Shown here: positions 17,434 through 27,128 of the stretch, piece after piece
Position numbering within the stretch: position 1 is the first letter of the stretch
How the letters are laid out: each line of letters begins with the position of its first letter
Assembly: GCA_002710725.1 (NCBI GenBank)
Contig: PAKT01000080.1
Location: forward strand, 1 to 48,608
Length of the DNA stretch: 48,608 bases
Direction: 5' to 3'
DNA from: Spongiibacteraceae bacterium
Lineage (GTDB): Bacteria > Pseudomonadota > Gammaproteobacteria > Pseudomonadales > Spongiibacteraceae
Notes under the pieces: generated by a model
Database searches by the model: none
Seen by the model: only the letters and a program-made list of their open reading frames with translations
What the model was told of the DNA's origin: nothing
Position numbers and translations under genes: made by a program

Positions 17434-18624
17434 ATGAAAATTGCCGTTGTCGTCAATACCTTTCCATCTGCTTCGCAGACCTTTATTGCTACGCAGGTTG
17501 ATGAATTGGTGAGGCAGGGGCATGAGGTCGAGATATTTGCTCATGGTATGGAGCGAGGTGTTCATCATGCAGTAGTGGCTAGAGTGCTGGAGTATTGCCG
17601 CGTTACCTATTTCAGGTTTCCGAGACAGGCATACCATCTGATCGAGTTCATTCGCTGGTGTTTGTACAATCTCCCGACCCTATTCGAAGTGGCTAATTAC
17701 TCCAGATTAAGCGCCAAACACTTCCCTTTCTTTGGAATGCTGCTGAAAGTGTTTTATTTGACCAAAGCAAGTGAACAATCTGATGCTGTCTTCTCGCACT
17801 TTGCGGCTGCAGGCGCGCCGTTCGCATTCATTCCCAGAACTGGTTCGACCAGACTCCTCTTCTTTCACGGCTACGATGTTAACCGGTTTCCGCTAGAGGT
17901 AGGTCTGACAGCCTTCGCTAAGATTATTGCTAGCCATGACATATTTATTTCAAATACCGAGTTTACCAAGCGTATTGCGATGAAAAATGGAGTGCCATCG
18001 AACCGAATATATTCGGTTCCTGTGGGTCTGAATTTTTCACTGTTCCCTCCGGTCGAGGAAAGGCCTCGCCGCTCTCGTGTTGAGCTTATCAGTATCGGCA
18101 GACTGGTTGAGAAAAAAGGTATCGAATTTACAATCCGTGCCTGTGGCATTTTACTTGCGTCGGGTTTCAGTGAATTTCGCTACACGATTGTGGGCGATGG
18201 CCCGCTTAAAGACTCTCTGGCTCACCTCGCTCACAGCCTCAATCTGCATAACCATGTGGAGTTCAAGGGCACTGCGAGTCAGGAAGCCGTGCGAGAACTG
18301 CTTTCAGTCAGCGATATCCTCCTTATGCCAAGCGTCACGGCATCGGATGGTGATAAGGAAGGCCAGGGGCTAGTGATGCAGGAAGCGCAATTGCTGGAGG
18401 TGCCTGTTGTTGCGACAGATCACAACGGTTTTTCCGAGGGTGTTGTCGATGCGGAAACGGCACTTCTGGTTCCTGAACGGAGCCCGGAATCGCTTGCGTC
18501 TGCGATAAAGACGTTGTGCGATAGTGACGAAACACGCAGAAGATTCGGTCGTGCAGGCAGACAATTTGTTTTGAAGAAGTACGACATTCGCTTCACCACC
18601 GCAGCTGTGTTGAAGCACATCTGA
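17434..18624 (+). CDS. Glycosyltransferase, GT4 type (WcaL/AmsK-like)
   Basis: A 396-residue GT-B transferase. It begins IAVVVNTFPSASQTFIATQVDELVRQGHEVEIF, the start seen in the WcaL/AmsK group of exopolysaccharide transferases, and has SIGRLVEKKGIEFTIRA, YTIVGDGPL and the donor-site stretch EGQGLVMQEAQLLEVPVVAT (EX7E near residue 309). A short gene-free stretch of 82 bases precedes it. Linkage specificity is unknown. Confidence 0.9.
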   Translation: MKIAVVVNTFPSASQTFIATQVDELVRQGHEVEIFAHGMERGVHHAVVARVLEYCRVTYFRFPRQAYHLIEFIRWCLYNLPTLFEVANYSRLSAKHFPFFGMLLKVFYLTKASEQSDAVFSHFAAAGAPFAFIPRTGSTRLLFFHGYDVNRFPLEVGLTAFAKIIASHDIFISNTEFTKRIAMKNGVPSNRIYSVPVGLNFSLFPPVEERPRRSRVELISIGRLVEKKGIEFTIRACGILLASGFSEFRYTIVGDGPLKDSLAHLAHSLNLHNHVEFKGTASQEAVRELLSVSDILLMPSVTASDGDKEGQGLVMQEAQLLEVPVVATDHNGFSEGVVDAETALLVPERSPESLASAIKTLCDSDETRRRFGRAGRQFVLKKYDIRFTTAAVLKHI

Positions 18625-18636
18625 CAATTGGCGATC

Positions 18637-19518
18637 ATGGAGTTACCGTTCGTCAGTATTGTTATTCCGACTTACAGGGACGATGAGCGACTTTATGAGT
18701 GTATCACCGCAATTTCCATGATGAACTACCCTCTGGAGAAAGTAGAAGTTCTCGTTGTTGACAATGATTCGGCATTTATTAAGCGCACTTGGGGCGGGTA
18801 TACATTCACCTTGCGCTGGATACACGAACCGGAGGGGGCATCTTACTCGGCAAGAAACCGGGGAGTGCTGGATGCCAGATACGAAGTGCTAGCGTTCACC
18901 GACGCGGATTGCAAGCCCGATAAGGACTGGCTAAGGAACGCGGTTGGCGCCATTCAATCTGGCGTTGCCCGCGTAGCAGGGAGGGTGGAGTTATTCTTTG
19001 GTTCAAACAAGCTGAGTGCGGCAGAGCTCTACGAACAGCTTACTGCCTTTCCTCAAGAGAGCTACGTCCGGAACTACAAAGCCTGTGTAACAGCAAACCT
19101 CGTTACCAGAAAGGAAATCTTCGAGAAAGTGGGGCTATTTGATGCGTCGCTGGCGACGGGGGGAGATATCGAATGGGGGAAACGTTGCTGGTCAGAAGGT
19201 ATTGGTATTGAATACGTACCTTCGTCAGTAGTTCATCACCCGGCAAGGTCTACGCTGCGTGAACTGCTGGTAAAACAGCGCCGGGTTGTATCTGGAATAT
19301 CCATTTACGAATCTGATTTTTATTCTCAAAACATGGTGGGATTTCTTGCGCGCCTGGCCAGAGGGCTTACCCCTCCAATGACGTCGATGACTCGATATCT
19401 GTATAGTCCCCACTATAACTTTATTCAAAAGTGCAAAATCTTTACGGTTTTCTATGTCGTTAAGCTGGCAAGAACCTACTATCTGGCGTGCCTACGATGG
19501 AAGAATGGCCGATCTTGA
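18637..19518 (+). CDS. Glycosyltransferase, GT2 type
   Basis: A 293-residue GT-A transferase. VSIVIPTYRDDERLYECI and VLVVDNDS form the nucleotide-binding part, EGASYSARNRG binds the sugar-diphosphate region, and FTDADCKPDKDW (about 87-98) is the metal site. Near 180, FDASLATGGDIEWGKR is the typical acceptor/catalytic-base stretch. The C-terminus (residues 245-293) is basic and hydrophobic and may lie on the membrane. I prefer the ATG at 18637; an in-frame TTG three codons upstream is also possible. Confidence 0.89.
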   Translation: MELPFVSIVIPTYRDDERLYECITAISMMNYPLEKVEVLVVDNDSAFIKRTWGGYTFTLRWIHEPEGASYSARNRGVLDARYEVLAFTDADCKPDKDWLRNAVGAIQSGVARVAGRVELFFGSNKLSAAELYEQLTAFPQESYVRNYKACVTANLVTRKEIFEKVGLFDASLATGGDIEWGKRCWSEGIGIEYVPSSVVHHPARSTLRELLVKQRRVVSGISIYESDFYSQNMVGFLARLARGLTPPMTSMTRYLYSPHYNFIQKCKIFTVFYVVKLARTYYLACLRWKNGRS

Positions 19519-19567
19519 TGTTTCCTGAATACGTTTTTTCTGTTGATTATGTAAGGATCTTCGGGAA

Positions 19568-20479
19568 GTGAGCCAGCCACTCATTTCAGTAATCATACCT
19601 ACCTACAACAGGGCTGACACACTGGCGGAAGCGATTTGTTCGGTACTGTCGCAGACCTACGACAACATAGAATTAATAATTGTTGATGACGGCTCGACAG
19701 ACGGCACGGATGAGGTGCTGGAGCAATTCTCGGGCCAGGTAATCTCCCGGAGAACAAAAAATAATTCGGGTGCCTGCGCAGCGAGAAATCTGGGGCTCAA
19801 AATTTCCACGGCGGAGTATGTCGCATTCCTGGATTCCGATGACCTGTGGTTACCTAACAAGTTAGAAGAGCAGTTCACTGCCCTCGTTTCTCTGCCCCCT
19901 GAATATTGCGGTGTTTATTCGGGCTATACCCGCTCGCGAATGAACGATCGTCAGGGCCGGGGACGCGACGTCATACCCGAGCATGAAGTTACCGCCAGCC
20001 AGATACTGGGCCGAAACACGATAGGTGGAATGTCTTGCGCGCTTTTGCGGAAAAGCGCAGTAATGCAGGTTGGGGCGTTTGATGAGAGTCTTCCGGCCTC
20101 ACAGGATTGGGACTTGTGGATACGCCTGTGCGACCAGTTTCGGATGATGCCCATTAGTATGGTGCATTTGACCTACCGTGAACATTCGAGTCAAATATCT
20201 GCAAATAGTAACGTAAAATACGATGGAATGAAGCGCCTATATGCTAAGCACCGAAAGCAATTTGATTCAAATTCGTCCCAGCATGATAGAGCAAATTTTT
20301 TTTTCCAGCTGGGGATTTTGGCAGCTGAAAGCTGTGAATTCCGAGCGGGTCAGGCCTTCTTTTGGTTATCATTTCGAAGCAAAAATAATGTAAGCGCTTT
20401 AATGAGGTTCGTGGTCTTATTTATCTCTCCTAACGCATACGCCGGTGCCGCCAAGCTTTGGCGCTCCTGCATTCGTTAG
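19568..20479 (+). CDS. Glycosyltransferase, GT2 type
   Basis: A 303-residue GT-A transferase with a textbook N-terminus: LISVIIPTYNRADTLAEAI, LIIVDDGSTDGTDEVL, NSGACAARNLGL, and the metal-binding FLDSDDLWLPNKL (about 87-99). SQDWDLWIRL near 180 is the common catalytic-base stretch. The start is a GTG at 19568, fixed by the beginning of the conserved beta strand. Base composition begins to fall toward AT-rich near its 3' end. Confidence 0.9.
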   Translation: MSQPLISVIIPTYNRADTLAEAICSVLSQTYDNIELIIVDDGSTDGTDEVLEQFSGQVISRRTKNNSGACAARNLGLKISTAEYVAFLDSDDLWLPNKLEEQFTALVSLPPEYCGVYSGYTRSRMNDRQGRGRDVIPEHEVTASQILGRNTIGGMSCALLRKSAVMQVGAFDESLPASQDWDLWIRLCDQFRMMPISMVHLTYREHSSQISANSNVKYDGMKRLYAKHRKQFDSNSSQHDRANFFFQLGILAAESCEFRAGQAFFWLSFRSKNNVSALMRFVVLFISPNAYAGAAKLWRSCIR

Positions 20480-20535
20480 AAATCAAAGTATTATGATATC
20501 GTGTAAGTTGCTTCTGTACACTCCGGGAAAAATCC

Positions 20536-21687
20536 ATGAGCAAAACTATGAGTGAAAATGAGGCAAAGTGCGTCCTTGTAATCGCAAATCTAATTACTCC
20601 CGGAGGCATGGTGACATGGTTTCGCGATATGATCCCTCGTATTTCCAGTGAATACAGCGTGATCCTTGCAACCCGCGGGAAGCCTGACAGTATTCGTGAT
20701 TCGATAGAAAATATACAAAGTAATATTAAGTGGTGGGATCTTCCGTTGCATTCATTGCGCCATGTCTTCGCCGCATACGCACTTTCCGATATTATTCACG
20801 CCTTTAAGCCAAACGTTGTCATTGTGCACGACAGTTTCGCGGCCATTCCTGTGGTGTTTGGGCGCCTCCTGTCTGGGCACAATTTCCCGCTTATCCTTGT
20901 AATGCACAGTCGTTTAGATGCATATCCAATGCGGCGAAGGCTAAAAGGAAAAATCGTGAATTCTATATTGCGCATCTTCTTGGGGGAAGGCGACAAAATT
21001 GTGGTTGTTAGTGATTTCGTAGCCCAGGGAGTTGAAGATATTATTACAAAAGCCGTTGACTTAAGCTGCATACCCAACGGTATAGCGATAAATAAAGATG
21101 AGCCAGATCTATCATGGGCTGTAGGGGAAAGCCTTCGGGTAGGATTTGTCGGGCGATTGACACCCGAGAAGGGGCCGGATCGTTTTGTTGAACTAATTAA
21201 CTTAGCGCGGACACTGGATATTTCTTGGCACTTGATCGGTTCGGGGTCAATGGAATCTGAACTAAAAGCCAAATGCAAGAGCGTAGGAATGTATCATCGA
21301 GTCTGCTTTCACGGTTGGGTTGATAGTCGAGAAGTAAAACGAAAACTGGGAAAAATTGATGTTCTTTTAGTCACATCTAGGACGGAGGGCTGCCCTTATT
21401 CAGTGCTGGAGGCATTCGCAGCCGGTGTTTTGGTGATTGCATTGCCAGTTGGGGGGGTCCCTGCGTTACTGGAAGGTGGCCGATGCGGCTATCTTGTCCC
21501 GGATTTGCCAGGAATGATGGTAGTACTATCGAAACTAATTGACCCAAGCGAGGCCGAAATAGCTAGAAAAAAGATACGCAATGCCTATGCACTATTGCAG
21601 CAGAAGTACTCCTTAGATCGAATGTCTGCAGCTTATGTGAAGATTATCAATCAGAGTATTGCTTCGTGCGAGATCATATCCCGATAA
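20536..21687 (+). CDS. Glycosyltransferase, GT4 type
   Basis: A 383-residue GT-B transferase. VLVIANLITPGGMVTWFRDM near the N-terminus corresponds to the glycine loop of GT4 enzymes. GFVGRLTPEKGPDRFVELI, HLIGSGSMESEL and EGCPYSVLEAFAAGVLVIA (EX7E near residue 284) form the donor site. It overlaps the next gene by 22 bases. It lies at the start of the AT-rich part of the cluster. Confidence 0.9.
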   Translation: MSKTMSENEAKCVLVIANLITPGGMVTWFRDMIPRISSEYSVILATRGKPDSIRDSIENIQSNIKWWDLPLHSLRHVFAAYALSDIIHAFKPNVVIVHDSFAAIPVVFGRLLSGHNFPLILVMHSRLDAYPMRRRLKGKIVNSILRIFLGEGDKIVVVSDFVAQGVEDIITKAVDLSCIPNGIAINKDEPDLSWAVGESLRVGFVGRLTPEKGPDRFVELINLARTLDISWHLIGSGSMESELKAKCKSVGMYHRVCFHGWVDSREVKRKLGKIDVLLVTSRTEGCPYSVLEAFAAGVLVIALPVGGVPALLEGGRCGYLVPDLPGMMVVLSKLIDPSEAEIARKKIRNAYALLQQKYSLDRMSAAYVKIINQSIASCEIISR

Positions 21688-22934
21688 CCCTGAGTCGTAA
21701 AAGTCCGGCTAGAGTGCTCGAAATGGCATTCGAACGCCCGGATTTCGCAGTTCTATGCTTCTATTTTTTTACGCTATCGTGGACGAATATGATCACCTTC
21801 CCTGGGCTTGGATCACTGCTACAAATTACGGGAATAGCGTTAGTCTTAGTAGCATCGTACGTTGTAATTCGCCGGAGCTTTAATGTTTACTTAACTGAAT
21901 TTCACATTCTTTACGCGGGCTTCCTCTTTTGGTGCGCGATTACGTTAGTGTGGTCAAAGAATATTGAATGGTCTGCTCTTCATATAGTTACATCTGTGAA
22001 AATATTAGTACTTTTGCTCGCAGTTTGGCAGATAACGCGAAGTAAATCTGATTACTGGGTTCTAGCTCAAGCTTATGTTTTCGGAGGCTGGGTTACTGTT
22101 GTTAACTCTGTGATTACTCTTCAAAATTCGACTCAATTGTCCTTGCCATACGGCAAAGTTGCGCAGTTAGCTATGCAAGGCCGAATTACCAGTGCTGGTT
22201 ATGACCCGAATTTTCTTAGTCTTATTCTCGCGGCAAGTTTGCCGATAGCTATCTATCTGGCGGCACATCTTAGTCGAGGTATCTTAAAGTGGATAAATTG
22301 GCTGTACATTCCAGCCGTTTGGTACGCAATTCTTCTAACTGGCTCAAGAGGTGGGCTTATCGTAAGTATCTTCGCTAGCATGTCAGTCCTTTTCGTAATA
22401 GATTGGCGGAAATTTTATGCGTGGATTAACCCGATTGCATTTGGTTTTGCCGCAGTGGTTATTGTTGTAAATGCTATCCCCCCGAAAACCCAAGAACGCT
22501 TAGGAGGCTTGGCTGATGAACTGGCGTACGGTGGTTGGAGCAGTCGGCTGCTCATTTGGGATACAAGTTGGAATGTATTTTGGGAGAACGTAATTGGGGG
22601 CGTTGGGATAGGCATGTTTCGCTGGGAGTCCCTCTTATTTATTAATAGGCAATTGGATACGCACAATTTGCTATTGACGGTTTTGGTGGAGACGGGGGTT
22701 ATCGGATTCGTATTTTTTTTAATTTTAATATTCTCGATGTTGCGCACGATTTTGTGCTCTAAAGATGACGATCGATTTATTTGGCTTTGGGTTTTCGCAA
22801 CGATTGGAATTGGTTCGCTCTCAATTACAATGCTAACGTATCCACCCGTTTGGTCGCTGCTAGCGTTAGTTTTAGGAGGAGTGGCATTCTCATCTAGTAG
22901 TAAAAACAATAAAAATGTTGAACGTAGAGTGTAG
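21666..22934 (+). CDS. O-antigen ligase/polymerase-like membrane protein (Wzy/WaaL)
   Basis: A 422-residue multi-pass membrane protein of the O-antigen ligase/polymerase superfamily. About eleven hydrophobic segments surround the central conserved region YDPNFLSLILAASLP, then YAILLTGSRGGLIVSI, the family-typical SRGG-type arginine motif, and a large periplasmic loop with TSWNVFWENVIGGVGIGMFRWES and DTHNLLLTVLVETG, in which histidine H and the GVG stretch match the catalytic loop. Polymerase and ligase cannot be separated by sequence. Next to an ABC exporter, a ligase role is reasonable. The GTG at 21666 overlaps the previous gene; an ATG at 21723 is an alternative. Confidence 0.88.
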   Translation: MRDHIPITLSRKSPARVLEMAFERPDFAVLCFYFFTLSWTNMITFPGLGSLLQITGIALVLVASYVVIRRSFNVYLTEFHILYAGFLFWCAITLVWSKNIEWSALHIVTSVKILVLLLAVWQITRSKSDYWVLAQAYVFGGWVTVVNSVITLQNSTQLSLPYGKVAQLAMQGRITSAGYDPNFLSLILAASLPIAIYLAAHLSRGILKWINWLYIPAVWYAILLTGSRGGLIVSIFASMSVLFVIDWRKFYAWINPIAFGFAAVVIVVNAIPPKTQERLGGLADELAYGGWSSRLLIWDTSWNVFWENVIGGVGIGMFRWESLLFINRQLDTHNLLLTVLVETGVIGFVFFLILIFSMLRTILCSKDDDRFIWLWVFATIGIGSLSITMLTYPPVWSLLALVLGGVAFSSSSKNNKNVERRV

Positions 22935-23053
22935 GTAAACTGTTGTAGGGTGGCTTTTAGGCGATGCGTGCAAATTGGCTGGTTAGCAGGCTCTTCTAGC
23001 TGCGTGCTATATTGCCATTCTCGGCGTCCTTTCACCGCAAATTTTCGGCAATT

Positions 23054-23761
23054 ATGTATCTAATAAAGCGAAAAATAACGATAGTTTTATTCAGAATAAA
23101 ATTTTGGATTGGTCGTTACGACGGCTTATTTTTTTTAGTTTATTCTGCTATTAGCCCGGGGTTGCGCTGCCACTTTGTGGCTCCCCATAAAGCTATAGTG
23201 ATAGAAGGATACCCGCGGTCGGCTAATACGTTTTCTAGCTTGGCGTTTAAGCACTCAAATTCGGATAAGATAATCGCTAGTCATTTGCATTCTCAAGCGC
23301 AAATAATACGCGGCTTTAAGCTTAATATTCCTGTTCTCATGTTAATTAGAGAGCCAGAGCAGGCGATACGTTCAGTATTAGTCCGTCGTCCGGAGCTTAG
23401 CGCCAAGGCTGCGATATTTGCCTATATCCGATTCTATGAAGATACTGTCCCATATATTCCCTTTATAGTAGTTGCGACGATGCAAGAAGCCACGGCTGAT
23501 TTTGGTGGAATAATCCAGCGTATAAACGCTAAGTATGGAACCACCTTTTATGAGCCTATTGTCGACATTAAATTTCGAGAAAGGATATTTTCGGAAATCT
23601 CCTTTCGAAACAAGAGTAAGTTGCTGACCCATTCGCAAAGTCCGAACGGAAATCGTGAAGAGATAAAGCGTGATATTAGGCTGCAAACAATTGAAGTTGA
23701 GCTCGTTAGGGCTAGGGAGCTATACGAAAACATTCTAGCGCTTTCGACTTCACCAAATTAA
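23054..23761 (+). CDS. Sulfotransferase-like protein
   Basis: A 235-residue protein with the two PAPS-binding elements of sulfotransferases: a 5'-phosphosulfate loop IEGYPRSANTFSS (about 50-62) and a 3'-phosphate motif IREPEQAIRSVL (about 98-109). Overall similarity to named families is low. If active it would transfer sulfate from PAPS to a sugar. I take the ATG at 23054; the frame is open to a non-ATG start at 23012, but the hydrophobic YLIKRKITIVLF reads as the natural N-terminus. It lies in the most AT-rich part of the window. Confidence 0.72.
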   Translation: MYLIKRKITIVLFRIKFWIGRYDGLFFLVYSAISPGLRCHFVAPHKAIVIEGYPRSANTFSSLAFKHSNSDKIIASHLHSQAQIIRGFKLNIPVLMLIREPEQAIRSVLVRRPELSAKAAIFAYIRFYEDTVPYIPFIVVATMQEATADFGGIIQRINAKYGTTFYEPIVDIKFRERIFSEISFRNKSKLLTHSQSPNGNREEIKRDIRLQTIEVELVRARELYENILALSTSPN

Positions 23762-23786
23762 AGGACTTCGGAATTTCTAATTGCCA

Positions 23787-24569
23787 ATGACGAGTAAATT
23801 CGTGTTTATGAAAGTGGGGCGGTCATATATTAAACGAATATTGTCGAAGTCGTTGCCAGGGGCCTGGTACGATCTCGTGCTAGTTAACTATTGGCGGGTG
23901 CGAAATATAAATAGCTCAAACTATGAGCTCGAATGTCAACGGCTTTGCGATTTTATTTCGCCGGGAGACTGGGTTGTCGATGTAGGCGTCAACATGGGAC
24001 AGTATGCTGCTGTATTAGCCAGGGCGGTCGGCCCGGCAGGTCGCGTGATCGGTTTTGAGGCATCATTTTCTACATATGCTCTTGCATCAAAAATTGTACG
24101 AAAGCGTCATGTCCATCTGTATAATTTGGCGATTGGAAGTGCCGAAACTACATTGACGCTTGGTCGTTACGCTGATTCATCGGGTCTTATCAACTCTGGT
24201 ATTAGCCACATTACGACTGTGGATGATCCCGATGCATCCGAGTTCGAATCGGTGGATTGTGTAACTCTTGATTCCTTTCTATCTGACCGAAGTCAAGCAA
24301 TATCGTTTATAAAATGTGACGTGGAGGGTTTTGAGCTCAGCGTTATCGCTGGCGCGTTGGAGATTATAAGTGCAGATCGCCCACTTCTTCTGGTTGAAAT
24401 ACTAGATGAAAAGAATTTTATTTCAGTTTTGGCTGCTTTCGAGCCTTTCAATTATAGGGTTTTCCAAATAAGTCCAACTGGCAAATGGTGTCGGTTAGAA
24501 TCTTTCGGTGATTCACGGGTATGCAATTACTTGTTTGTGCCATTCGAAAAGCGGCTGGCTAAGTCCTGA
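23787..24569 (+). CDS. FkbM-family methyltransferase (second)
   Basis: A 260-residue SAM-dependent methyltransferase. VVDVGVNMGQYAAVLA (about 62-77) is the SAM loop, RVIGFEAS the ribose-binding strand, and FIKCDVEGFELSVI (about 174-187) the FkbM motif. Presumably it methylates a hydroxyl in the glycan. I use the ATG at 23787; a TTG two codons upstream is in frame. Fourteen bases around this start (23778-23791) are identical to those around the STELLO-like gene start at 13561-13574. Confidence 0.88.
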   Translation: MTSKFVFMKVGRSYIKRILSKSLPGAWYDLVLVNYWRVRNINSSNYELECQRLCDFISPGDWVVDVGVNMGQYAAVLARAVGPAGRVIGFEASFSTYALASKIVRKRHVHLYNLAIGSAETTLTLGRYADSSGLINSGISHITTVDDPDASEFESVDCVTLDSFLSDRSQAISFIKCDVEGFELSVIAGALEIISADRPLLLVEILDEKNFISVLAAFEPFNYRVFQISPTGKWCRLESFGDSRVCNYLFVPFEKRLAKS

Positions 24570-24639
24570 TTAATTTCTCAGTGTTCATGAGCGCATACCT
24601 ATACATTAAATTGGTGTGCTTTCTGATGTTAAATAAGCT

Positions 24640-25788
24640 GTGGGAGATAGCATCCTGAAGTCATTGAATGTACTAATAGATACTCTCTCCATACAACCGG
24701 AGTCAGGTGGTGTCCGTATTTACATGAGAGAATTGTTGAGGAATATTCGGGAAAAAAAGGCCGTAGATAGCGTATTAATATGCAGTAAATCGAATAAAGA
24801 CCTATTTTCAGATGTTTGCATCAAAAAAGTTACTATTCCTTGGGAAACAACCTCGCGTATTGTTCGGGTATTGACGCAACAAATAGTTATTCCGCTTATC
24901 TCAATAAAGTATAAACCAGATTTATTGTTTTCCCCAGTTGATGTTGTTCCGCTGCTAAACCCTACGCCAATAGTAGTTTGTCTTCATTCTAGCCACATTA
25001 ACGTGGAAAGTGGATATGGAAGTATTCTGCAAAGAATTTATCTAAAAATATTTACGTATGCGTCATTACTACGTGCAAAAAGAATTATTGTTATTTCAAA
25101 CTATATAAGTTCGCATACGGTGAGGATATTTCGAATAAGGGAATCAAAGTTGCAAGTTGTCTACCATGGAGGCGGCATAATGCAAAGTAAAAAAATGCCT
25201 AATTGGCGCCCCAAGCGATTTGAAGAGCGTTTAGGGGGGGTGTTGTTTGTAGGAACAACGCATTTTCATAAACGAATAGACGCATTGTTGTATGCTTACG
25301 CCTTAGTGAAGAAAAGGAATAGGACTCGCTCATTGCCTCCCTTGAGCTTAGTGGGTTCTATTATTCATGGAACGCTTGAAAGAATAATCGAAATAGTAGA
25401 TGCAGAAGGTATTCGTGACTGTGTATATATTCTTGGGCAGGTAAGCGATGACGACCTTTTTAATCTATTTAACGACAGCCGGCTTCTTGTGTGTCCATCG
25501 GAGGCAGAAGGTTTCGGGCTGCCTATCGTTGAGGCGATGCAATCGGCATTGCCGGTAGTTGCGTCGAACCGAGGTGCTTTGCCAGAAATTGGCTCATCGG
25601 CCGCAATATACGCCGACCCAGACGATATCTCTCAATTGGCAGATGCGATAGAAGAGGCGCTATGGAATGATTCGCGGCGTGAGAAAATGATCCAGGCGGG
25701 TCTCGTGCGGGGCGCCGAATTTGATTGGGGAAAAACAGCTGATAAAACTATCGAAGTTTGGAAAAGTGTATGTAAGCCTGAAGTATAG
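24640..25788 (+). CDS. Glycosyltransferase, GT4 type
   Basis: A 382-residue GT-B transferase. SGGVRIYMRELLRNI is the N-terminal glycine loop; LFVGTTHFHKRIDALLYAYAL, LVGSIIHG, ILGQVSDDDLFNLFNDSRLLVCPS and EGFGLPIVEAMQSALPVVAS (EX7E from about 290) form the donor half. This matches the mannosyl/rhamnosyl-transferase-like GT4 group of O-antigen clusters. The GTG at 24640 is taken; a TTG at 24664 would also begin just before the first beta strand. AT-rich coding (for example 17 of 60 bases are G or C at 25021-25080). Confidence 0.89.
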   Translation: MGDSILKSLNVLIDTLSIQPESGGVRIYMRELLRNIREKKAVDSVLICSKSNKDLFSDVCIKKVTIPWETTSRIVRVLTQQIVIPLISIKYKPDLLFSPVDVVPLLNPTPIVVCLHSSHINVESGYGSILQRIYLKIFTYASLLRAKRIIVISNYISSHTVRIFRIRESKLQVVYHGGGIMQSKKMPNWRPKRFEERLGGVLFVGTTHFHKRIDALLYAYALVKKRNRTRSLPPLSLVGSIIHGTLERIIEIVDAEGIRDCVYILGQVSDDDLFNLFNDSRLLVCPSEAEGFGLPIVEAMQSALPVVASNRGALPEIGSSAAIYADPDDISQLADAIEEALWNDSRREKMIQAGLVRGAEFDWGKTADKTIEVWKSVCKPEV

Positions 25789-25933
25789 CTGCAGCTGTAT
25801 TACAGGTTAGGATATGAATCACCCCGGGTTTCGTGAAAGTCTTTTGGTTTACGTTTACGCCGCTCGCTTTTTGTTCTCAGGGCGAGGAAGTCCACACGAT
25901 ATTCTATTAATTTGAGCTTATCCAGGAAAAAAT

Positions 25934-27067
25934 ATGTATCGCTCTTTACAGGCAGGTAGGGCAGTTGCAGCCACACTTGTTTTGCTATTTCACCTGGGTA
26001 GCGCAATAGCCGCTGAAAAATACTTCGGAATTGAATGGTTCTCAATCCCTTTTTCATTTGGTAATTCGGGGGTTGATTTCTTCTTTGTTCTAAGTGGTTT
26101 CATTATCTACTATGTCCACAAGAATGATTTAGGTAAGCCCAGCTCCCTCAAAAAATATATTTATAAGAGAGTTGTTAGAATTTATCCTACCTATTTAATT
26201 GTATTTATTGGTGTTTATCTTCTAGCAATTACAGCGCCGCAATTAAGAAATACAGTGCCTCATGATATCGGATTAATAATTCAGTCGCTGTTACTTATTC
26301 CATTAAATCGCGATGTAGTAGGCGGCACAGGTGCGCCAGTTATTATTGTGGCTTGGACGCTTCAATTTGAAATGATGTTCTATATCGCCTTTGCGCTGGG
26401 TATACTAAAAAAAACAGCAGGCAGCCTTTTAATAGCCTTATATCTTTTGGGCTTGGGGTTTAATATCGGTAGTATTGGATTCCCGCTCTCCTTTATATTC
26501 AGCGAATACATAATTCTTTTCATAATGGGTATGCTGGTTGCTCAGTTAGTTTCCCATAAACCGATAATGAAACAAAACCCCAAATACTTCGCAACAACCG
26601 GCCTTCTTATTTATGTTCTAGTTGCGATTGATGAAGTCGTTAACTTCCAATTCTTTAGTGCGGTCCAAACGATGCTCTATGGCGTCGGATGCAGTTTCAT
26701 TGTTTTAGCACTAGTTTCCTATGAAAGGAAAGGGAAGGCCTTTCTTGGGCATAATTTTTTTCAACTGCTTGGCTCGGCGTCTTATGCGCTTTACTTAATT
26801 CACTATCCACTTATAAGCATATTATGTAAGGCTTCCATGTTCGCAGGCCTTAAAAGTTACGGTGTGGTAGGAGCGCTAATTTCCTATTTCATTATATTTA
26901 TAACATGTATTATTGCTGCTATCGCTTTTCACCTATTTATAGAAAAGCCAATTTCAGAATGGCTTAGGAAAGTCTTGGGGAAATCTAACGAATCAATTTC
27001 TCTGGGGTTTACTGAAAAGCAGGCCCTAGGCAGTAATCCATTAAAATCAGGAACAAGAGGCTCTTAA
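25934..27067 (+). CDS. Acyltransferase 3 family membrane protein (second)
   Basis: A 377-residue inner-membrane acyltransferase. The family start YRSLQAGRAVAATLVLLFHLG carries the conserved arginine and histidine, FFVLSGFIIYYV follows, VAWTLQFEMMFYIAF matches the WSL.E-type loop, and the protein ends with FHLFIEKPISEW. About ten helices. It differs widely from the first acyltransferase in the cluster, so two different acyl decorations are likely. Upstream, 25789-25933 contains no supportable gene. It is the last + strand gene before the reverse-strand sulfotransferase. Confidence 0.92.
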   Translation: MYRSLQAGRAVAATLVLLFHLGSAIAAEKYFGIEWFSIPFSFGNSGVDFFFVLSGFIIYYVHKNDLGKPSSLKKYIYKRVVRIYPTYLIVFIGVYLLAITAPQLRNTVPHDIGLIIQSLLLIPLNRDVVGGTGAPVIIVAWTLQFEMMFYIAFALGILKKTAGSLLIALYLLGLGFNIGSIGFPLSFIFSEYIILFIMGMLVAQLVSHKPIMKQNPKYFATTGLLIYVLVAIDEVVNFQFFSAVQTMLYGVGCSFIVLALVSYERKGKAFLGHNFFQLLGSASYALYLIHYPLISILCKASMFAGLKSYGVVGALISYFIIFITCIIAAIAFHLFIEKPISEWLRKVLGKSNESISLGFTEKQALGSNPLKSGTRGS

Positions 27068-27128
27068 AGCTAAAACAGATGGGTAGTATAGACAATTTGC
27101 GCAGATTCATATGTTGTGCGGATTTACG

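Noticed and set aside
25814-25912. Short open frame before the second acyltransferase
   Set aside because: About 32 codons, no ribosome binding site or motif, AT-rich chance frame.
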